NCBI RefSeq assembly: GCF_000376565.1
Contig: NZ_BARG01000021.1
Span: 62,001-126,000 of the forward strand
Length of the DNA stretch: 64,000 bases
From: Streptomyces hokutonensis
GTDB taxonomy: Bacteria; Actinomycetota; Actinomycetes; Streptomycetales; Streptomycetaceae
Direction: 5' to 3'
Shown one piece after another: positions 16,071-24,553 of the stretch (its first letter is position 1; every line of letters starts with the position of its first letter). A program made the translations under genes and the position numbers. The notes beneath the pieces are model-generated. The model searched no databases. It was not told where the DNA came from and saw only the letters and a list, made by a program, of their open reading frames with translations.

Positions 16071-17894
16071 TTGCCGAGCAAGTCCTCCGCGCGTCTCGCC
16101 GCGCTCACCGTCGCCGCCGTCTGTTCCGTGGCGTCCACGATCGTTCTCACCTCGCCCGCGCACGCCGACGGCGTCCGCATCCACGACATCCAGGGCACGA
16201 CCCGGCTGTCGCCGTACGCCGGCCAGAAGGTCGCGGACGTACCGGGCATCGTCACGGGCGTCCGTACGTACGGCTCGTCCAAGGGTTTCTGGTTCCAGGA
16301 CGCGACCCCGGACGACAACCCGGCCACCAGTGAGGGCGTGTTCGTCTTCACCAGCTCGGCCCCGAAGGTCGCGGTCGGCGACTCGGTCACCGTCTCCGGC
16401 ACGGTCTCCGAGTACGTCCCGGGTGGCGCCGCCACGGGCAACCAGTCGCTGACCGAGATCACCAAGCCGACGGTCACCGTCGTCTCCAGCGGCAACGCCG
16501 TACCGGCACCGGTCGTGATCGACTCGAAGTCCGTGCCGAGCGCGTACACCCCGGCCGGCGACACCGCCGCGAGCAACTCGATCAACGCGCTGGCCCTGGA
16601 GCCCAAGAAGTACGCCCTGGACTACTACGAGTCCCTCGAGGGCATGAACGTCCAGGTCTCCGACGCGCGCGTGGTCACCGCGACCGACCCGTACGCGGAG
16701 CTGTGGGTCACGGTGAAGCCGCACCAGAACGCCACCCCGCGCGGTGGCACGGTCTACGGGTCCTACGACTCGCAGAACGGCGGGCGCCTCCAGATCCAGT
16801 CCCTGGGCGCGACGGCGGACTTCCCGGTCGTCAACGTCGGCGACAAGCTGACAGGCACCACGGCCGGCCCGCTGGACTTCAACCAGTACGGCGGCTACAC
16901 CCTCGTCGCGAACGAGATCGGCACCGTGAAGAGCGGCGGCCTCAAGCGCGAGACGACGAAGAAGCAGTCGAGGAACCAGCTCGCGGTCGCGACGTACAAC
17001 GTCGAGAACCTCGACCCCTCCGACGGCACCTTCGCCGCGCACGCCGCCGCGATCGTGAACAACCTCCAGTCCCCCGACATCGTGTCCCTGGAGGAGATCC
17101 AGGACAACAACGGCGCCACGGACGACGGCACGGTCGACGCGAGCGTCACGGTGAACAAGCTGATCGACGCGATCGTCGCGGCGGGCGGCCCGAAGTACGA
17201 CTGGCGCTCGATCAACCCCGTCAACGACAAGGACGGCGGCGAGCCCGGCGGCAACATCCGCCAGGTGTTCCTGTTCAACCCGGAGCGGGTCTCCTTCACC
17301 GACCGCGCGGGCGGCGACTCCACGACCGCGGTCGGCGTCACCAAGGTGCACGGCAAGGCCCAACTCACCGTATCGCCGGGCCGGATCGACCCGGCCAACG
17401 CGGCCTGGACCGCGAGCCGCAAGCCGCTCGCGGGCGAGTTCGTGTTCAAGGGCAAGACGGTCTTCGTGATCGCCAACCACCTGATCTCCAAGGGCGGCGA
17501 CCAGCCGCTGACCGCGCAGTACCAGCCGGTCACCCGCAGCTCGGAGACCCAGCGCCACGCGCAGGCGACGGCGGTCAACGCCTTCGTCGACGAGATCCTG
17601 GCCGCGCAGAAGAACGCGGACGTGATCACGCTCGGCGACATGAACGACTTCGAGTTCTCCGACACCGCGAAGATCCTCGAGGGCGACGGCGAGCTGTACT
17701 CGGCGATCAAGTCCCTGCCGAAGAACGAGCGTTACACGTACGACTACCAGGGCAACGAGCAGGTCCTGGACCAGATCCTGATCAGCCCGTCGATCCGCAA
17801 GGACTGCTTCGAGTACGACAGCGTCCACATCAACTCGGAGTTCAACGACCAGATCAGCGACCACGACCCGCAGGTGCTGCGCTTCCAGCCGTAG
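16071..17894 (+). CDS. Secreted endonuclease/exonuclease/phosphatase-family nuclease
   Basis: This is a secreted ExeM-like nuclease of about 607 residues. The TTG at 16071 is preferred because GGAGGG lies at 16059-16064; an ATG at 16047 would place that ribosome site inside the gene. A Sec signal ends at ...SPAHA near residue 33. An OB-fold-like domain follows (VADVPGIVTGVRTYG, VAVGDSVTVSGTVSEY). The C-terminal EEP domain (about 300-607) has TYNVENLDPSD, SLEEIQDNNG, NHLISKGGD, LGDMNDFEFSD and the final ISDHDPQ, all the catalytic and metal motifs. It probably degrades extracellular DNA for phosphate and nucleoside salvage. Confidence 0.9.
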   Translation: MPSKSSARLAALTVAAVCSVASTIVLTSPAHADGVRIHDIQGTTRLSPYAGQKVADVPGIVTGVRTYGSSKGFWFQDATPDDNPATSEGVFVFTSSAPKVAVGDSVTVSGTVSEYVPGGAATGNQSLTEITKPTVTVVSSGNAVPAPVVIDSKSVPSAYTPAGDTAASNSINALALEPKKYALDYYESLEGMNVQVSDARVVTATDPYAELWVTVKPHQNATPRGGTVYGSYDSQNGGRLQIQSLGATADFPVVNVGDKLTGTTAGPLDFNQYGGYTLVANEIGTVKSGGLKRETTKKQSRNQLAVATYNVENLDPSDGTFAAHAAAIVNNLQSPDIVSLEEIQDNNGATDDGTVDASVTVNKLIDAIVAAGGPKYDWRSINPVNDKDGGEPGGNIRQVFLFNPERVSFTDRAGGDSTTAVGVTKVHGKAQLTVSPGRIDPANAAWTASRKPLAGEFVFKGKTVFVIANHLISKGGDQPLTAQYQPVTRSSETQRHAQATAVNAFVDEILAAQKNADVITLGDMNDFEFSDTAKILEGDGELYSAIKSLPKNERYTYDYQGNEQVLDQILISPSIRKDCFEYDSVHINSEFNDQISDHDPQVLRFQP

Positions 17895-17947
17895 CACCTA
17901 CGGGCCCACGGGGGTGGGTGGACGGGGTCTCGCCGGCTTGCACCAGG

Positions 17948-18673
17948 TCAGGCGAAGGCCCCGTCCAGCCAGTTCTGCCAGGCGAGTTCGTTGGTCTTGG
18001 CGTCGGCGTCCGGGGCGAAGTCGTGGACGCTGATGCCGACCGGGGCGCCCCAGTGGTTGCGCCCGAAGAAGCGGATCAGCGCGCTGTCGGTGCGCAGTCC
18101 GATGAAGTACGGGTCGCGGAAGTCCAGTACGGCGTCCAGGAGTTGGCCCTCGGGGCCGCGGGCCTGGACCCGTGCCCCCTGCTCGGTGTCGTCCGCGAGG
18201 CCGAGCGCCCGGCCGACAACTCCGAAGGCATCGGCGGCGGTTGAGGCGTCGGGCCCGTTGAGTGTCGCGAACGCGACCGGCCGGCCCGCGAAATGGACGA
18301 CGTACTCCCGCAGCGTGTGCAGGTAGAAGGCGTTGTGCTTGCGCGCGCCGTCGTACTGGTTGTCCCAGTCGTCCGTGAAGATCCCGCTGTGCACGTACCG
18401 CACCCAGGCGCGCCGGCCGTCGTCGCGGGGCTCGATGGTCTCGTCGATCTGGTTGAGGCTCTGGGTCGGGAAGCCGACGTCCTCGGTGAGCGCGGTGAGC
18501 CGGTGCGGCGGGTCGAAGTTGGTGAGGGTCGACCCGAAGGGCCCGACGCGCTTCTCGCCGTCGAACTCCATCGGCCACAGCCAGCCGCCGGTGCCGGAGG
18601 TGATGGCGTCCCACACCTGCTCCGGCGTGGCGTCGACCTCAAACTCGTAGACGATCTCGAATTCCTTGGACAT
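17948..18673 (-). CDS. SRPBCC (AHSA1-like) domain protein
   Basis: This 241-residue START/Bet v1-like ligand-binding fold protein starts at ATG 18673, with AGGAG about 7 nt upstream. The AHSA1 signature is YEFEVDATPEQVWDAITSG, followed by FGSTLTNFDPPHRLTALTED. The C-terminal part (after about residue 150) is an additional SRPBCC-like half. It lies 25 bp downstream of an ArsR-type regulator on the same strand, the usual pairing for this family. The ligand and reaction are unknown. Confidence 0.85.
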   Translation of the reverse strand: MSKEFEIVYEFEVDATPEQVWDAITSGTGGWLWPMEFDGEKRVGPFGSTLTNFDPPHRLTALTEDVGFPTQSLNQIDETIEPRDDGRRAWVRYVHSGIFTDDWDNQYDGARKHNAFYLHTLREYVVHFAGRPVAFATLNGPDASTAADAFGVVGRALGLADDTEQGARVQARGPEGQLLDAVLDFRDPYFIGLRTDSALIRFFGRNHWGAPVGISVHDFAPDADAKTNELAWQNWLDGAFA

Positions 18674-18698
18674 GGCTGACTCCTGAGTACTACGGGTT

Positions 18699-19316
18699 CT
18701 ACTGGCCCTCTTGGTCCAGTTCTGGGGTGGACGGCTTCTTGACCGTGGGGTGGACGGCGACCACGATCCGGTGGTCGCGGCCCTCCTCCGCCCCATCCGC
18801 GTCGTACTTGCGGATGAGGGCGCTCACCCCGGCGGTCAGTTCCTGGATGAACGCGGCCCGGTCGGCGGCGGAGGCGAAGCGCACCTCGCCGTCCAGGGCG
18901 TAGGTCGCGAGCCGCTGGTGGGCCTTGGCCGCGCCGGTGATCAGCGAACCGACGTCCCGCACAAGGCGGGCGCCGAGCGCCAGCAGCCAGCGCGCGGAGA
19001 GCTGGTCGCGGAAGCGGTCCGGGTCCGGCTGCACGGCGGCGAGCGCGAGCGGCGAGATGACGTACGACGCGGCGGTCGCGCGCATCAGCCGCTCGGTGAC
19101 ATTGCCCTTGCGCCGCTCCCCCGCCAGCTCGACGAGGCCGTGCCGCTCCAGCGCCTTGAGGTGGTAGTTCACCTTCTGCCGGGGCAGTCCGACCTTGCCG
19201 GCCAGCATGGCGGCGGAAGCGGGTCCCGCCCCCAGCTCGGCGAGCAGCCGGGCCCTTATGGGGTCCAGCGAGACGGCTGCGGCCTCGGGGTCCTCGATCA
19301 CGGTGACATCCAGCAT
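18699..19316 (-). CDS. ArsR-type winged-helix regulator
   Basis: This 205-residue regulator has its winged helix in the first ~85 residues: LDPIRARLLAELGAGPASAA, KVGLPRQKVNYHLKALERHG and a basic wing ERRKGNVTERL. A helical C-terminal region with no cysteine metal site follows. It is upstream of and probably cotranscribed with the SRPBCC gene. A 9-bp inverted repeat just upstream (19327-19374) is a candidate autoregulatory site. Confidence 0.85.
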   Translation of the reverse strand: MLDVTVIEDPEAAAVSLDPIRARLLAELGAGPASAAMLAGKVGLPRQKVNYHLKALERHGLVELAGERRKGNVTERLMRATAASYVISPLALAAVQPDPDRFRDQLSARWLLALGARLVRDVGSLITGAAKAHQRLATYALDGEVRFASAADRAAFIQELTAGVSALIRKYDADGAEEGRDHRIVVAVHPTVKKPSTPELDQEGQ

Positions 19317-19326
19317 GCGTCCACCG

Positions 19327-19374
19327 TCTCACCGAAAACTTTTTTTGTCCAGGGGAGTCAGATTGTCGGTGAGA
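19327..19374. promoter_or_regulatory. Inverted repeat upstream of the ArsR-type gene
   Basis: TCTCACCGA (19327-19335) and TCGGTGAGA (19366-19374) are perfect complements 30 nt apart, about three helical turns. A degenerate third copy, GTCGGTGGA, follows at 19378. They lie between the divergent ArsR-type (19316) and hypothetical (19405) starts. Confidence 0.55.
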
Positions 19375-19404
19375 GTTGTCGGTGGAGTGCGTCATTCTTG
19401 ACCG

Positions 19405-19887
19405 ATGAACACCGATCCGGAGCACAAGCCGCTCCGCGCCACGGACATCACCATGGACGACGCCTGGGCGATCTACGACTTTCTGGTGCCGCGCCTCGAA
19501 TCGCTGCAACGCGCGCACGGCGACGGCACGGAGGAGCACCGCGCAGCAGCGGCTCTCGCCGAGTCGGTGTCGGCCCTCATCCTGTTGATCGAACGTGACA
19601 TCCGTGGCCCCATGAGACCGCGTCTCGCCAAATCCTCGGCCCGGCCGCCCGCTCCCGCCCCCGCCCCCGCCCCGACGGAGAGCGAGCGGATCGCCAAGGA
19701 GAAGCAGCGACTCACCATGACCAGGGAGTACTGGAACCAGCTCCACGGCATCGTTCAGATCTGGCGCGAGAGCGACGGCTACGACCGGGCCCGCTGGCGG
19801 CAGGTGTCCTTCCTGGATGCCGCTGCCGAGGCCGAGTATCAGCGGCACGTCACCGAAGCCGGCCTCCGGAAGGCCGCGCGGCCGTGA
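19405..19887 (+). CDS. Small helical protein of unknown function
   Basis: This 160-residue soluble protein has no recognised domain. The N-terminal half is helical (DAWAIYDFLVPRLESLQRAH, then EHRAAAALAESVSALILLIERD). A Pro/Ala linker (residues ~78-90, alternating PAPA) follows, then a second helical part with YWNQLHGIVQIWRESDGYDR and a Trp/Arg-rich end. It is divergent from the ArsR-type gene and convergent with the ABM gene (10-bp gap). Confidence 0.7.
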   Translation: MNTDPEHKPLRATDITMDDAWAIYDFLVPRLESLQRAHGDGTEEHRAAAALAESVSALILLIERDIRGPMRPRLAKSSARPPAPAPAPAPTESERIAKEKQRLTMTREYWNQLHGIVQIWRESDGYDRARWRQVSFLDAAAEAEYQRHVTEAGLRKAARP

Positions 19888-19896
19888 ACACCGCGA

Positions 19897-20601
19897 TCAC
19901 TCGCGGACGAGACCGAGCGCGTGGTCGTAGCGGCTGACCGTGGTGCTCTTGAGGCCCGGCCAGGTCTGGACGCGTTCCCAGTACGCGGTGGCGGAGCCGA
20001 TGCCGTCGCCGGGGGCCGCGAGGGCTTCCAGGTGGGCCTGGGCGCTGGTCCACTCGGCGTAGTTGAGGACGCGGGTGCCGTCGGTGGAGAGGTGGAAGTG
20101 GGCGGCGATACCGCCGGGATGCGGCGCGGGCTCGTTCTCCAGCGCCTCGAACACCGCGTCCACCCAGGCCCGTTGGCGGTCGGGGTCGGGTCCCTCGAAC
20201 TCGACGTCGACGATCACGACACACCCGGGGACGCGCGCGCCCCGGTCCGCCGGGCCGCCACTGCGGTAGTGGCGGTAGCGGCCGAGGCCGAGCCGCTCGA
20301 TGCCCGGCACGGCGGTGTCGATCTCGTCGACGCGCTCCTGGCGGCGGGTCCTGACGAAGGCCTCGTAGGCCTGTTCGCTCGTCCACTGCGAGTAGTGCAG
20401 CAGGGTGGAGGCGTCGTGCCCGGTGTAGAGGTGATAGCCGAGAAGGTCGTCGGCGGGCCACGGCCGGCGCTCCCAGGCGACGGCGACGGCCTCGACGGCC
20501 TGCCGCTGGCGCAGCGGTGTGCCGACGCGCCAGGTGCTGAAGAAGGGGGCGCCGACGCGGGGGTCGGCGAGGTCGGGATGCGAGTCGGTACGACGGGTCA
20601 T
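19897..20601 (-). CDS. Protein with two antibiotic-biosynthesis-monooxygenase domains
   Basis: This 234-residue protein starts at ATG 20601, with GGAGG about 6 nt upstream. It consists of two ABM (ferredoxin-like dimeric alpha/beta barrel) repeats: residues ~18-110 with LLGYHLYTGHDASTLLHYSQWTS in part, and ~120-230 with AHFHLSTDGTRVLNYAEWTS in part. The matching S-Q/A-E-W-T-S strand endings show internal duplication. ABM domains occur in heme-degrading or quinone-forming oxygenases, but many Streptomyces members have no known substrate. A MerR-type dyad lies in its promoter (20649-20671). Confidence 0.82.
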   Translation of the reverse strand: MTRRTDSHPDLADPRVGAPFFSTWRVGTPLRQRQAVEAVAVAWERRPWPADDLLGYHLYTGHDASTLLHYSQWTSEQAYEAFVRTRRQERVDEIDTAVPGIERLGLGRYRHYRSGGPADRGARVPGCVVIVDVEFEGPDPDRQRAWVDAVFEALENEPAPHPGGIAAHFHLSTDGTRVLNYAEWTSAQAHLEALAAPGDGIGSATAYWERVQTWPGLKSTTVSRYDHALGLVRE

Positions 20602-20648
20602 GCGAGCCTCCGCTGATCGGTACGGGTGGGTACACCGATCAGCCTTCA

Positions 20649-20671
20649 ACCTCGACCAAAGTTGAGGTCAA
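20649..20671 (-). promoter_or_regulatory. MerR-type operator/promoter of the ABM gene
   Basis: On the minus strand, a -35 TTGACC overlaps a 20-bp dyad, ACCTCAAC and GTCGAGGT (7 of 8 positions paired) around TTTG. It is followed 19 bp downstream by AAGGCT. Elongated 19-bp spacers filled by a dyad are the hallmark of MerR-regulated promoters. No merR gene is in this window. Confidence 0.6.
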
Positions 20672-20679
20672 GACCCGGA

Positions 20680-21360
20680 CTACTGCTGTGCTGTACCCCC
20701 CTCCAACCGCGCCAGCCGACTCTGGAACCAGTCCAGCCGCGCCTGCAACAGGGCCGCCTCCGCGACGAGTTCGGGCACGCCGAGTCCCTCGGGCAGTCCG
20801 GGGTCGACGGTCGCCACTGTCCCGACGCTCCCCGCCGCCACCCGCAGCCCGTCCCCGGCCAGCCGCGCGAACGCCGCGAGCGAGACGGACGTACGCCCCC
20901 GCACGCACCCCGCGCACGCGGCGGCGAGGGCGCGCCAACCCGGCCTGCCCCAGCCCGCGTCGGCGAGTGCGACGGCCCGGGCGCCGCAGGCGCAGGGGCC
21001 GACGGTGGCGGTGCGGACGCGCTGGCGGGCGTAGCGGAAGCCGCGTTCGAAACGGATGTAGGGGCCGAGGACGGTGATGTCGAGGAGGACCGCCTCGCGG
21101 TGCTCGGCGGTGCACAACAGGGCCTCGGCAGCCGTCCGTTCGTGCACACAGTGGAAGCCGCAGTCGCAGCGGCGCGCGGGCGAACGGTGCCGCCGGCCGT
21201 AGACGCAGGACGCGTCGGCCACGACTCCGTACGGCAGCGCGCCGCCCAGCGACACACCGGTGAACCCGGCCCGGTTGCCGTCCTGGGACAGCACCGGGTG
21301 GGCGATCTTGAATCCGGTCGGCGGCTCCGTCGGGCGTTCCTCGGGGAGCCGCAGTCTCAT
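20680..21360 (-). CDS. Cysteine-rich protein coupled to a 45-residue peptide
   Basis: I do not recognise this 226-residue protein. Nine cysteines lie at positions 52, 65, 67, 71, 83, 123, 125, 149 and 152, grouped as C-x-C-x3-C, C-x-C and C-x2-C, which suggests structural zinc or an Fe-S cluster. The last ~60 residues are Leu/Ala-rich and predicted helical (ELVAEAALLQARLDWFQSRL). The start ATG at 21360 overlaps the stop of the small upstream ORF as ATGA, so the two are translationally coupled. There is no signal peptide or membrane segment. Confidence 0.75.
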   Translation of the reverse strand: MRLRLPEERPTEPPTGFKIAHPVLSQDGNRAGFTGVSLGGALPYGVVADASCVYGRRHRSPARRCDCGFHCVHERTAAEALLCTAEHREAVLLDITVLGPYIRFERGFRYARQRVRTATVGPCACGARAVALADAGWGRPGWRALAAACAGCVRGRTSVSLAAFARLAGDGLRVAAGSVGTVATVDPGLPEGLGVPELVAEAALLQARLDWFQSRLARLEGGTAQQ

Positions 21361-21494
21361 CGGGCGGCCGGAACCTCTTCGGGCGCCTTCTCCTCCGTGA
21401 ACTCCGCGATGTTCTCCGGGAGTTCGACTTCCTCGTGGCGGATCTGCGGCCGCTCCTCGGCGACTCCGGTGGCCAGTGCCTTGCCGAGCTTCAT
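21357..21494 (-). CDS. 45-residue peptide, coupled to the Cys-rich protein
   Basis: This short ORF starts at ATG 21494 with a good ribosome site (GGGAGG about 5 nt upstream). The peptide begins MKLGKALATG and continues into an acidic half rich in Glu and Pro (ELPENIAEFTEEKAPEE). It has no cysteine, no hydrophobic membrane helix and no clear leader-cleavage site. Its stop is overlapped by the start of the Cys-rich protein, so they are made together. Function unknown; it could be a partner or a substrate of that protein. Confidence 0.7.
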   Translation of the reverse strand: MKLGKALATGVAEERPQIRHEEVELPENIAEFTEEKAPEEVPAAR

Positions 21495-21718
21495 GACGCC
21501 TCCCGTGACCAGGGGGTGGATGAACGTCCCACGCCGGTGACCTTCCTGGCCATGGTGACCCATGAAGGGGCCAATTGGACATAGGGCCTCGGGCTGGGGG
21601 GAGCGGCCGCCCCGGGCTCGTCGGTCCTGCCCGCTTCAGCCATTCCGCAGCATCCCTTATCAATACCCTGTAGGAAATTTAAGTGGAGCTTCACTGTCGC
21701 TCTGCCGAGACTACTTCC

Positions 21719-22624
21719 ATGACGAACCCCGCGACCTCTGCCCCGTCCCCTTTCGGCCGTGCTCTCTGCGCGATGATCACTCCCTTCACCGAGTCGGGTG
21801 CGCTCGACCTCGACGGGGCCCAACTCCTCGCCGTACGGCTGGTGTCGGAGGGGTGCGACGGGCTCGTGCTGTCCGGGACGACCGGTGAGTCGCCGACCAC
21901 GACCGACACGGAGAAGGCGGCGCTCGTCACGGCCGTCCGCGAGGCCGTCGGCGACGGCGTCCCGCTCGTCTCGGGCGTGGGCACCTTCGACACCCGGCAC
22001 ACCGTCGAACTCGCCCTGCAGGCCGAAAAGGCGGGCGCGGACGGGGTGTTGGTGGTCTCGCCGTACTACAGCAGGCCCCCGCAGGACGCCCTGGAGGCCC
22101 ACTTCCGCGAGGTCGCCGACGCCTCCGGACTGCCTCTCGTGCTCTACGACATCCCGGGCCGCACCGGGACCCGTATCGAACCGGAGACCATGATCCGGCT
22201 CGCCGAGCACCCCCGGATCGTGGCGGTCAAGGACTGCTCCTACGACTTCCTCGGCACCCAAAAGGTGCTGGACCGGACCGACTTGGCGTACTACGCGGGC
22301 TGCGACGAACACATTCTGGCGCTGTACGCGGTGGGCGCGACGGGGTACGTGAGCACGGTCGCGAATGTCGTGCCCGCTCAACTCCGCGCGATCCTCGACG
22401 CGTTCGAGGCGGGCGACACCCCCGTGTCCGCCCGCCTCCAGCAACGCGCCACGCCCCTCATCGAGTTGATGATGGCGGCGGGACTGCCCGGCACCGTGAC
22501 CGCGAAGGCACTCCTCAACTCCCTCGGCCTGCCCGGTGGTTCGGTCCGGGCACCGCTGCGGCCCGCCGGCCGCGAGGCGACCGACGGGCTGGTGGCGGCG
22601 TACGAGGAGTTCGTGGCCGGCTGA
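21719..22624 (+). CDS. dapA: 4-hydroxy-tetrahydrodipicolinate synthase
   Basis: This 301-residue enzyme condenses pyruvate and aspartate semialdehyde in the first committed step of diaminopimelate/lysine synthesis. The GTTGESPT substrate loop, the tyrosine of SPYYSRP and the Schiff-base lysine in RIVAVKDCSYDF are all present. The length is that of the family. The ATG at 21719 is favoured over an in-frame GTG at 21683. dapD lies 2.5 kb away, but on the other strand and not cotranscribed. A second dapA copy elsewhere is common in Streptomyces. Confidence 0.92.
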   Translation: MTNPATSAPSPFGRALCAMITPFTESGALDLDGAQLLAVRLVSEGCDGLVLSGTTGESPTTTDTEKAALVTAVREAVGDGVPLVSGVGTFDTRHTVELALQAEKAGADGVLVVSPYYSRPPQDALEAHFREVADASGLPLVLYDIPGRTGTRIEPETMIRLAEHPRIVAVKDCSYDFLGTQKVLDRTDLAYYAGCDEHILALYAVGATGYVSTVANVVPAQLRAILDAFEAGDTPVSARLQQRATPLIELMMAAGLPGTVTAKALLNSLGLPGGSVRAPLRPAGREATDGLVAAYEEFVAG

Positions 22625-22651
22625 CCCCGTGCCCGTTCCCGCGCGCGGTCG

Positions 22652-23863
22652 TCACCGCTCGGCGAAGACGGGTTTCCAGACGACCTTCCCGATGTTCTTG
22701 TACGGGCCGCTGAGGGGTACGACCTCGTCGCTGCCGATCGTGACCAGCACGAGCCGGGGCACGTACGGCGCATCCAGGCTCGTGGTCCGCTCCCAGGCGA
22801 TGAGGTGCTTGTCGTCGGCCCAGGCGAGCAGTTGGGCGCCACGGACCTTGGTGATCTCCTTGCCGGTGAGCGGATCACGGATCGAGGAGTACGACTTTCC
22901 GGGGGATCCGCCCACCTCCTTCGTCAGGCCGAGGGCGGCCAGCCTGCCGTTCGGGGACAGCCGCGCGTCGACGTCGGACCGCAGGTACTTCTCGTTCGCG
23001 GGCGCGGCGATCCTGTTGCCGTCGAGGTCGTAGAACTGCTGGAGACCGTCCCGGCCCCCGACGATCCGCGAGAACACCTGCTCGCCGGTCCGGCTGAAGG
23101 CGAAGTCCTCACGGCCGTTGATCTCGCGGCCGGACGGGACGGAGCTCCACCGGCCGGTTCCGGAGACGGCGTCGAGGACGTAGAAACCGTCGCGGGGCGA
23201 ACCCAACGGCCCCTGCCAGGACCACTCCCCGGTCTTCTCGTTGACCGTCGAGGGCGCGCGCACATCGGGGTTCTCGCTGTATGTCGTCGCGAGGAGTTTG
23301 CTGCCGTCGCGTGAGAACGCGAGGCCGCCGACCCCGTGCTGGACCTTGATCCACCGCTGGATCTTCCCCGTCGTGAGGTCGAGGATCCCGATCCGGTGGG
23401 TGGGCAGGCTCTGCTCCAGCACCGCGGCGGTGCGCATTCCGGGCGCGATGGCGACGTGGGAGAACCCGCTGATCATGTGGTACTTCTCCGTCTGCGGGTC
23501 GAGCAGCCAGTAGGTGCGCCTGGCGACTCCCCGATAGGGGGTCGTCGGCACGGTCTGCTCCGTGTAGTACGCGGCGAGCACCGTCCGGCCGGCCGCGATC
23601 ATGTCGCGCGGCAGCCACTGGTCGGGGTGCGCCACGGTCCCGTCGATCACCTCGGCGGGACGTACGTCGGTCCGGCCCGACTCCAGCAGCGGCACGGACA
23701 CCGCGACCGCGACCACGGCGGCCGTGGCGGCGGCGACGGACGCGAGCCTGCGGATACGGCGACGGCGGACGGCCAGCACCCGGTCGGCGAAGCCCGTCGC
23801 CGGCGACGCCTGCCCGGAGGCCTGCTCGCGCAGGGAGTCGCGCACCAGTTCCTCGATGTTCAT
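22652..23863 (-). CDS. Membrane-anchored beta-propeller-like partner of the ECF sigma factor
   Basis: This 403-residue protein has a short cytosolic N terminus (MNIEELVRDSLREQASGQ) and one transmembrane helix (about residues 39-62, after RRRRIRRL). The large extracytoplasmic part resembles a WD/TolB-like beta-propeller (GIGILDLTTGKIQRWI-type strands, LAFSRDGSKLLATTY, LSPNGRLAALGL). It overlaps the sigma-factor stop by four bases. The short N terminus plus one helix is the layout of sigma-linked membrane regulators, so an anti-sigma or sensor role is inferred; no zinc anti-sigma motif is seen. Confidence 0.78.
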   Translation of the reverse strand: MNIEELVRDSLREQASGQASPATGFADRVLAVRRRRIRRLASVAAATAAVVAVAVSVPLLESGRTDVRPAEVIDGTVAHPDQWLPRDMIAAGRTVLAAYYTEQTVPTTPYRGVARRTYWLLDPQTEKYHMISGFSHVAIAPGMRTAAVLEQSLPTHRIGILDLTTGKIQRWIKVQHGVGGLAFSRDGSKLLATTYSENPDVRAPSTVNEKTGEWSWQGPLGSPRDGFYVLDAVSGTGRWSSVPSGREINGREDFAFSRTGEQVFSRIVGGRDGLQQFYDLDGNRIAAPANEKYLRSDVDARLSPNGRLAALGLTKEVGGSPGKSYSSIRDPLTGKEITKVRGAQLLAWADDKHLIAWERTTSLDAPYVPRLVLVTIGSDEVVPLSGPYKNIGKVVWKPVFAER

Positions 23864-24417
23864 GGACGCACCTCCGCGGGCGAGAAGTCACGGGACGGCA
23901 GTTCCTCGCCATCGGCCGGGCCGAGGGCGGCCAACTCCGGTGCGAGCACGCGCAGTCGGGCCAGGGAACGGTGGGTGGTGGACCGTACGGTGCCGACGGA
24001 GCAGCCGAGAAGACGGGCCACGTCTGCCTCCGGCAGGTCCTCGAAGTAGCGCAGCACGAGCACGGTGCGCTGGCGCGCGGTGAGCCTGGACAGCGCCTCG
24101 CGCATCACCAGGCGCAGTTCGGCCGCCGACGCGGCGTCGGGCGCCGCGCCCGCCTCGGGCGGTTCGGCGACGCTGACCTCGCGTCTTCGCCACTTCAGCC
24201 GCCAGCGGCTGACCTGCTGGCGGTAGAGGATCCGCCGTACGTAGGCCTCGGGTTCGTCGATCCGCTGCCACCGTCCGGCGGCCTTGGCCAGAGCGTTCTG
24301 CAGCAGGTCCTCCCCCGCGTGCCGGTCTCCCCCGCAGAGCAGCACGGCCGTCTTCAGCAGGGCCGACGATCTGCTGTCCACGAAGTCCCGGAAACTCTCC
24401 AGCCCTTCGGCATTCAT
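23860..24417 (-). CDS. ECF RNA polymerase sigma factor (SigE-like family)
   Basis: This is an extracytoplasmic-function sigma factor of about 185 residues. Region 2 includes DRHAGEDLLQNALAKAAGRW and EPEAYVRRILYRQ. Region 4 is LSRLTARQRTVLVLRYFEDL followed by the helix-turn-helix ADVARLLGCSVGTVRSTTHR. The ATG at 24417 has AAGG at the right spacing; an in-frame GTG two codons upstream (24423) is the alternative. The downstream membrane protein overlaps it by 4 bp and is the likely regulator. The regulon is unknown. Confidence 0.88.
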   Translation of the reverse strand: MNAEGLESFRDFVDSRSSALLKTAVLLCGGDRHAGEDLLQNALAKAAGRWQRIDEPEAYVRRILYRQQVSRWRLKWRRREVSVAEPPEAGAAPDAASAAELRLVMREALSRLTARQRTVLVLRYFEDLPEADVARLLGCSVGTVRSTTHRSLARLRVLAPELAALGPADGEELPSRDFSPAEVRP

Positions 24418-24553
24418 CGTCACCTTCTCTTCCCCGGCGGTGCCCGTGCCCCGCCCCTGTATTCCTGGTGACGCTCACGGGACCGCGTGGCTATGCCTGC
24501 CGGCCCAAGAAATTTCCACCCACTCCGCGCCACCGCTCCCCTACGGTGGCCGC

